Source: Synaphobranchus kaupii (Eukaryota; Chordata; Actinopteri; Anguilliformes; Synaphobranchidae). From it: a stretch of DNA of 64,000 bases. The stretch spans positions 36,780,457-36,844,456 of the forward strand of contig CM056377.1 in the NCBI GenBank assembly GCA_029718625.1, written 5' to 3'. A program made the position numbers and the translations under genes. Below are positions 57,565-64,000 of this stretch, piece by piece (position 1 is the stretch's first letter; each line of letters starts with the position of its first letter). Under the pieces are notes generated by a model that saw nothing but the letters and a program-made list of their open reading frames with translations, ran no database searches and was not told the DNA's origin.

Positions 57565-60500
57565 CCGCGGTGCGGAATGTGGTGTCGGAGAGGACGGGGT
57601 CCGTGGCGGCCATCGGGATCAACCGCCCGGAGGTGCGCAACGCGGTGAACCAAGAGACGGCGCGGCTTCTGTTCGAGGAGCTCTCCGCCTTTGACAGCGA
57701 CCCCGCCCTCTCGGTGGCCGTGCTCCACGGCATCGGTGGGTGACCGCGGTGGCCCCGCCCCGCACGTCTGTCACGTCCTCTGAGCGCCGAGTGTGAATGT
57801 TGCATCTCCAGGCCGGGCATGGTGGGGGGTTCACGTGAGATTCGCCCGTGTGGCTTATAACCGTGCCGGCTGCAGACTCTGCATCCAGATCTGAGAGAAG
57901 GATGCGGAGACCGGCAGTGATTCTTCGTCTGACCTTAAATAGACCTGCGCCCAATTTCCAGGCGCAGTCCTTAATTTTCTTTTACTACAGGTGTGAAGAC
58001 GCGGAGCAAATAAGCACGTCTTTATGTTGTGGGTTCAGATTCCGCATTTCCGTGATTAGAGAACGCTAAGCCTTGTGGTGTGTGGTCCTGGGGCAGCGTA
58101 ATGAACGTCTTGGGCTTCTGTGTTTAAATAGACTGCTACCCTTAACGGCAAGGTGTTAAGGAATCGGGCCTCTAGCTAAATTACATTTTTTTTGGAAAGA
58201 TTGTAATTATGGGGGCAGTGCAGTCAATACACACAATACCAGCCAAATTATTGTGATTTATTTAATTATACATTTAAACCTCACCAGCTCAATCAGGAGT
58301 TGTAAAAGATCAAAAGAGTTTTGAAGCTTTGCACTGACTGTTTTTCTCACTGACTGCAGGCTGTGGTTTGAGGGGAGGGGAGGGGAGGAGGGGGGCTTCT
58401 CCTCTCACAAGCCCTAATTAGTAGTTATTGGACAGCATCCGGGGTACGGTGTCAGGGAGTCCACGCCGTCAGCCTTGTGTTAACGCGTGTATAAACACAG
58501 CTGAGATGGTGGGCCTGCTAGCACGCCAAGAACGAGGCATGCAGGATGCTAACTTGAATATGATTCAAAACGGTAATCTTGCTCTGTAAATTGAGCTCCC
58601 TTGATCGCAAGCGATTTGTTTAGCTTGCATATCCGCTCTTAAAGTTCTGCTGGGAGGGAGTGAAAGTCCAATGGTTCATGCGTGCACTTCAGAGCTTCAG
58701 TGTGCCAGATGCATGTAGATTAACTCAACACACTGGAGCCCTTATGGAATGAAAAAGTGTTTGACTGTAATTGCTTTCTTTTAAATGGATTAATTTGAAC
58801 CAGTTGTTATTGAATGTTATTACAGAGTGAATTGAAATGAGTGCATACTCGAACCTTTCTTGTTTGTTGACAAACGCTTTCTTGTTGTTTTGTTTGACAT
58901 TGCTTATTCTGCCGAGCATTGGCAAGGTTTGGTTTGATCTCTGATAACGCGTACGATGAGGTGGCTGACCGCAGTAATGCATGCGCTCTCGCCTCATGAC
59001 CAGACAATTTTTTGTTTCGGATCCAGGCTGGAACTTTCAAGCTATGTGTTCATCAGGAAAGTATTTGAGGAGGCCAAATTAGCCAAAGCATAATGGTTTT
59101 CACTTCTGCACTTTTGAGAAAAGTGTTTCAGTGCTTTCAGTAAAGTATTAATAGTTACATCAGAACAGTTTTTTTGAAGACAAAAACTGTTCTCATATAA
59201 CTATTGATACTTTACTGAAAGCACTGAAACACTTTTCTCAAAAGTGCAGAAGTGAAAACCATTATGCTTTGACTAATTTGCCCTCATATTTTACAAGAGA
59301 AATTACGTTTATGTGTTATTAGGCTCTGTGCACCAGAAGCCTCGTCTTCGCTGAGGACACAGTGACACAGTGACTGCGTTGCGAGACTGAAAAACTATGT
59401 GCCAGTATCAGAGTTCACTGCAGTGGCACGTTTGCTGAGCCATTATGGCTGTTTGTAACTAAGCAGGAGGCGGACATCTGAACCACGTGCTTGCAGTCTT
59501 TTTGGCCTCTGTGGATCAGAAAAACACATCATTAATTAGACCTGTTCGGCTGTATGGGCCTGGGACCGTGACTGAATGGAAAACACTTTCCTATTACTTT
59601 ACCAAAAACATGTGATGTGAGAATGGAGAATGAATATGACCCTTCATCATTTTCACCATTATTGGTGATAGAACCGCAGAACATAATGTACGAACAGAAA
59701 CATTGTTGCGCAGCTTTTACAGCCCCCTGCTGGAGGGTCAATGTGACATGCGGTTTTTAAGGCCCCCCCGGACAGGCGAATTCCACATAAATCCAATTGT
59801 CTGTGTTTAATTTTGCTGCTTTATTATTAATGAACGCATTGTTCTGCGGGAAGAACAGCTTGGCCAGGCACTTTAAGTGGAAAATGATTTGTGCGCCAGA
59901 GTTTCCTCGGACCAGTTTCCAAATTGCAGCTCTCTGCTCTCAAGTTGTTGTTTTTTTTCATCTTCCTCTTCCCCTTCTTCTCTGGTTTCTAACGCCATAC
60001 TTTATAATTTTGTGGTCTCCTCTAGGAGGGAATTTCTGCGCTGGTTATGATCTGAAAGAGTTGGGCCATCACTCTGCCTCCCTCAAATTGGAACAAGATG
60101 TCACCAAAGGTCCTGCTCCTATGGTTAGAGCCTCTGAAAAAATGCACCAAATATTGTACCAATAGTAGTAGTCTGTATTGGGGAATCTCTGGTACATGGC
60201 ACCAGCCTGTACTCAGGAGTCGCTAACGCATGGCGTCTCCTCAATACATACATATGTGTTTGCATTGAAGAGTGACTGGCACTCATTACCTTTCTATAAT
60301 GAAAGGTGAATGTACAGTATTATACCAGTCTGTACTGTGCTGTCATTGGCCACAATTGCATGAAGGCAATTTTCTGAATACTTATTATACTTATACTTAG
60401 TATGTGCCATACTGCCTTTTGAACAGCCGTATTCAAAATGAGATGTCATTGATAATAGCTAGCAGAGTCATGGTCATCTATGCTAACTGAGGAGTCGCAG

Positions 60501-60767
60501 AAGTACATGTATTATGGAGTTATTGATAAAATGTATCTGTCAATATTGATGCATTAGTGTCTTATGAGTAAAGAACTTTCTTATATGAAAGTTTATGTGT
60601 AAAACTGTCATTGTCTCCCCAGGGTCCCTCCCGCATGCAGCTGTCCAAGCCGGTGATCGCGGCGGTCAGCGGCTATGCTGTAGCCGGGGGGCTGGAGCTG
60701 GCCCTGCTGGCCGACCTGAGAGTGGTGGAGCAGAGCGCCATCATGGGGGTGTTCTGTCGCCGCTTCG
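57565..60767 (+). CDS. enoyl-CoA hydratase/isomerase (crotonase) family protein, partial
   Basis: Crotonase enzymes act on acyl-CoA thioesters. Three exons join in frame: 57565-57735, 60026-60123 and 60623-60767. Both hallmark oxyanion-hole segments are present: GIGGNFCAGYDLKEL across the exon 1/2 junction, and KPVIAAVSGYAVAGGLELALLADLR in exon 3 (fragments, with the AGGLEL core), then MGVFCRRFG. The usual second catalytic Glu segment and the C-terminal helices would be in later exons, and none was found before the window ends. The frame is open upstream of 57565 back to 57237, but that stretch is repeat-like and the ctcgcag acceptor makes 57565 the likely exon start, so the N-terminus and any mitochondrial targeting peptide are unknown. 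The GVFCRRFG form recalls bacterial EchA-type enzymes more than mammalian ECHS1 or ECH1. Substrate not assignable. Confidence 0.85.
59062..59290. mobile_element. large foldback element in crotonase intron
   Basis: Arms of about 100 bp are near-perfect reverse complements (left arm includes gccaaagcataatggttttc and cagtgctttcagtaaagtat) around a short loop gaacagtttttttgaagaca. There is no coding capacity. Edges read tatttgagg and cctcatatt. Confidence 0.8.
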
Positions 60768-61035
60768 GTAGGCCCCCAACCACCCCTTTCCCTTCTTCCC
60801 CCCCCCCCTCCTCGTCATCCTCTTTCTCTATTGCCTCTATGTGTGTGCATCATCTTTTTTTGTTTATTAAAAAAAATTTGGCGCCCAACGTAGGCCTGCA
60901 TATATCAAAATTCCTACCCTAATTTGGAATGTGCAACTGCGTTTGTGCGTGAAGCCCTCTGCTGATTTAGGAGAGTGTTGACAAGTAGAGTTAACCAAAA
61001 AAATGTGATGTTGCCAGCCGCTTCTTTTCACAGCG

Positions 61036-61405
61036 CAAACTACAGCCAGGCTCGCACAGAGTCGGAGGAAGACCTTTCATACGCAGCTTTGACATGCAGT
61101 CCACGGGAGCCAGCGGGGTCCCTTAGCCAACTGAAACCTCCCATTCTCTGAGCGACACAAATGGCAATTACGCATCGTCCTATGGAACTGCCGGCCACAG
61201 ACGGCACTGGCACGGTCCTGATTTCATCCGAGGCTGTGAGGCTCATCCTTACACCACGGTGTGGTGCCTTAACTGAATGAGCCATCCAGCAGCTCAGAGG
61301 AAGGGCCACAGTGCAGAAAGCGCCAGTGGTGGGAGCAGACCTGCCAATCGTGTGGGGGGGATTCATGTATTGGCTGAGAGCTAGCCGCCCTACGGATTGC
61401 ACCGC
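61036..61405 (-). mobile_element. SINE-like repeat, antisense, same family as 10190-10565
   Basis: The minus strand reads ctcattcagttaaggcacca, then gccagtgccgtctgtggccg and ggtcttcctccgactctg, matching blocks of the copy in ipo4 intron 19. Boundaries are approximate. Confidence 0.65.
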
Positions 61406-61479
61406 CAGTGTCGCCCAGAAGTGCTTTCTTGGTAGATCTGGTTGACTGTCCTGTTTGGCAGGGGATTAAGAACTAACCA

Positions 61480-61885
61480 ACTGGGCCACTGGGTGGCTCA
61501 ACATGTTATGACACTGTTCCAGTACGTGTATGGCCCTACATTCTAGGATTGAATACCAACGGGTTCCGTGCTGAACGTGGCTGGTAACCCCGCAGGGTGA
61601 TGCATGATTGGTGGCAGTGTTAGCTAGGGAGGGTTCAGTCGGCCGAGAACCACATCTCATCGCTTTCTAGTGACATCTGCTGGCCGACTGAGTGCATGTG
61701 ACCTGCTTCCTAAAGCTGCACATAAAGTGTCTTCCTCTGACCCTTGCCTGTGCAAGCTTAGCTTGTGGGCTGTGGTGAGAAAAGAAGCAGCAGTTGGAGG
61801 AGCATCGGCAACTAGACTGCAACATGAGCATGGCTGCATACATTTGCCCATTCCAAATTGGAGAGAAAATGGAAAGCATTAAAAA
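61480..61885 (+). mobile_element. SINE-like repeat, sense, opposed to the previous copy
   Basis: The + strand carries ctgggccactgggtggctca, then an aaagctgcacataaagtgtc and ttcctctgac block that is the counterpart of the minus-strand copy at 61036-61405, and an aattggagagaaaatgg tail. The two copies are therefore in opposite orientation about 75 bp apart. Confidence 0.55.
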
Positions 61886-62009
61886 AGCTAAGTAGCATTT
61901 AAGGAGCCAGTCTTGCTTTAATATTAATTAGAAGTCTTTCAGTAAACTCTAAAAGCACGTTGAAGCCAATGCAGAGAGGCAAGGATTGGAGTAATATTTT
62001 CTCTGAATA

Positions 62010-62146
62010 CAGTGCAGTCCGTATTTGGACCCTCAAATTAAAGCTGACAGTCTGCACGTCACTGTTCCATGTCCAATCCAATGTGCTGGAGTACAGAGCC
62101 AAGACAACAAAAATTGTGTCACCGTCCAAATACTTATGGACTGCAC
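62010..62146. mobile_element. short Tc1-type MITE
   Basis: Ends cagtgcagtccgtatttgga and its inverse tccaaatacttatggactgc are bordered by TA. It is about 137 bp with no coding capacity. Confidence 0.6.
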
Positions 62147-62839
62147 TATTTGTGCTATACTGCTGGATTTTTACATTCCCCCTGGCTTGTGTTTTATGGA
62201 AAGACCCTTCTCAGTAGAGAGGTTAACCTTTTACAATACATAAGTGAAGGTAACATAACATTTTGATCTGTTCCATAGACCTCTCTAGTTTGGCCGAATG
62301 CAACATTGCATTGAAGTGGGCCGAAGTGGCTTGTGCCCCTAGGCCTTGTGGACGGAGGGTGCGGAGGAGCTTCCGTAACACAAAAAGGAAATGGAGATAC
62401 ATTGCCTGTCCTCCTAGATGCTCCTTCCCCAACTAAAAATACAGCCGCCACGTTTATAAATACAACACACAGACAGTAATTTACTGGCCATGGCCGATTC
62501 TCTGCAGTTTTTCTAAACAAGGCTTATCATTCCCTCTCTGTAATTAACTTGGTGATCCTGGCATTGCCCTCGTCTGACTATACCCGTCCTTCAGGCTTTC
62601 TGACGAGACTGTTATTGAGAGGCGAGTCAGCCATGCTGTCATTCACTTTAATGTATGGCACTGCTTATAAGGTTTGTCTTTATGACATATTTCTACAAGA
62701 AAACTCAAACAAGATGCTGAGCTGTGAGCTTTACCGTAGGATATGGGAGATATTAAATGTGGGCTCTGTATTGAAACCTGTCGGTCCTCACACCGTTGCT
62801 AATTTCTGAAACTCCTGTGGCGCTTCATCATTAAATTAC

Positions 62840-64000
62840 ATTCCATTACATTATATTCATTTGGTAGATGCTTTTATCCAAATCGAATGTCATTGAAGCA
62901 ACTACAACAGGTCAGATAAAGCACATTTCTTATCATAACTTAGCAGCTATCCATAGTCATGAACATTGAGTATAGTACACAGTAAGCTATCGCTAAGACA
63001 AAAAAGACATTATAAACTATAAAATCAAACAAGTAAGGAACGGGAAACAAGCAAAAAAACAGTTGCTATATGAAAATGGTACTAGATTGGTAAGTCAGTC
63101 AACGTGGAGTCTGAACAGGTGTGTCTTCAGACCATGACGGAAAGAAGGACATAGAGGAATGGGGAGTTTGTTTCACTACTGGGAAGCTAGGGTGGAGAAG
63201 CTCCGCAGTTGGGAAGAGCGAGAGCCATTGACACAGAGGGCAGGAAGTGTGAGTTGCCCTGCTGTAGCAGAGCAAAGTGGTTGAGCTGGAGTGCAGTGTT
63301 GGATTATGTCCTGCAGGTAGGAAGGGCCTGTCTTTTTGGCTGCAGCATCGGCCATGGTCAGAACTTTGAACCTGATCCTGGCGGTGACCGGCAGCCAGTT
63401 GACTGCAGGGGGGTGATGTGTGAAAACTTCGGGAGGTTGAAGACAAGTCGAGCAGCTGCGTTCTGGATCAGTTGTAGAGGCAGAATGGCGTAGGCTGGTA
63501 GGCTTGCTAGAAGGGAGTTGCAGTAATCCAGGCATGAGATAACCATGGTCTGGACGAGAAGCTGGGTTGAGTAGGTGGTCAGGAATAGCCAAATAATCCT
63601 GATGTTGCATAGGAGGAACCTGCAGGACCTCGCTGTTGCCCTGATGTTCTCCTTGAAGTTCAGCTGGGGGACCACCCCTGGCTCCTTGCAGAGTAGGTGG
63701 CAGGCACCATAGTACCGTCGACAGCGATGGAGAGGTCTTGCAGTGGGGAGGTCCTGTGAGGTATGAAGAGCAGCTCCGTCTTGTCAAGGTTGAGCTTCAG
63801 GTGATGAGTAGCCATCCACATAGAGATGTCAGCCAGACAGGCAGATATCCTCTCCTTAACCTGTGTGGTGGAGGGGGGGGGGAGAGAGGAAGAGTTGAGT
63901 GTCTTCAGCATAACTGTGGTATGAGAAGCCATGTGACGTAATGACTGAACCAAGAGACTTAGTGTAAATGGAGAACAGCAGGGGACCCAGTACAGATCCC
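62840..64000 (-). mobile_element. L2-like LINE fragment running off the window edge
   Basis: The minus-strand frames encode pieces of a reverse transcriptase C-terminus: WMATHHLKLNLDKTELLFIP (about 63843-63784), then VQTMVISCLDYCNSLLASLP and QNAAARLVFNLPK (about 63555-63430), then WLPVTARIRFKVL. These order as in L2/CR1-clade LINEs but are split across frames by indels, so the copy is dead. The region below 63100, including ttggtagatgcttttatcca, may be its 3' UTR or a separate repeat. The 5' part lies beyond the window. Confidence 0.8.

Noticed and set aside
63176..63787. 203-codon minus-strand ORF as a host gene
   Set aside because: It is out of frame with reverse-transcriptase fragments in overlapping frames and belongs to a decayed L2-like LINE.

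Overview
This is vertebrate nuclear DNA, almost certainly from a ray-finned (teleost) fish. The genes are split by GT-AG introns, and the introns and intergenic DNA are crowded with Tc1/mariner, hAT and PIF/Harbinger-like transposons, tRNA-derived SINEs, an L2-like LINE and simple repeats. There are no operons, CRISPR arrays, rRNA genes or bacterial features. Gene models were built by hand from splice signals, continuity of reading frame and remembered family sequence. No alignment could be run.

Layout: (1) 2717-16251, + strand: ipo4 (importin-4), complete, 30 coding exons, 1086 codons. (2) 19177-20956, - strand: the last three coding exons of a gene I do not recognise, with its 5' end unresolved. 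(3) 24747-39491, - strand: rec8 (meiotic cohesin kleisin), complete, 18 coding exons, 561 codons, including an inferred 25-nt microexon. (4) 41992-52795, + strand: pdcd6 (ALG-2, penta-EF-hand), complete, 6 coding exons, 185 codons. (5) 57565-60767 and beyond the window, + strand: three internal exons of a crotonase (enoyl-CoA hydratase/isomerase) gene whose first and last exons are not identified. ipo4 and rec8 are convergent neighbours, as I remember IPO4 and REC8 being in human 14q. rec8 and pdcd6 are divergent across about 2.5 kb.

The genes do not form one pathway: nuclear import, meiotic cohesion, calcium sensing and acyl-CoA metabolism. The mobile DNA holds most of the unusual structure. 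Examples are a 733-bp hAT element with a perfect 8-bp target duplication nested in an older Harbinger-like element inside the last rec8 intron; two miniature transposons with unrelated ends that carry the same internal module; a SINE with an 11-bp target duplication 30 bp from an ipo4 exon; twin copies of one internally deleted Tc1-like element; and a perfect 32-bp-arm palindrome abutting an ipo4 splice acceptor. I found no convincing new multi-gene system. The best candidates for novelty are the unidentified gene between ipo4 and rec8 and the module-sharing transposons.
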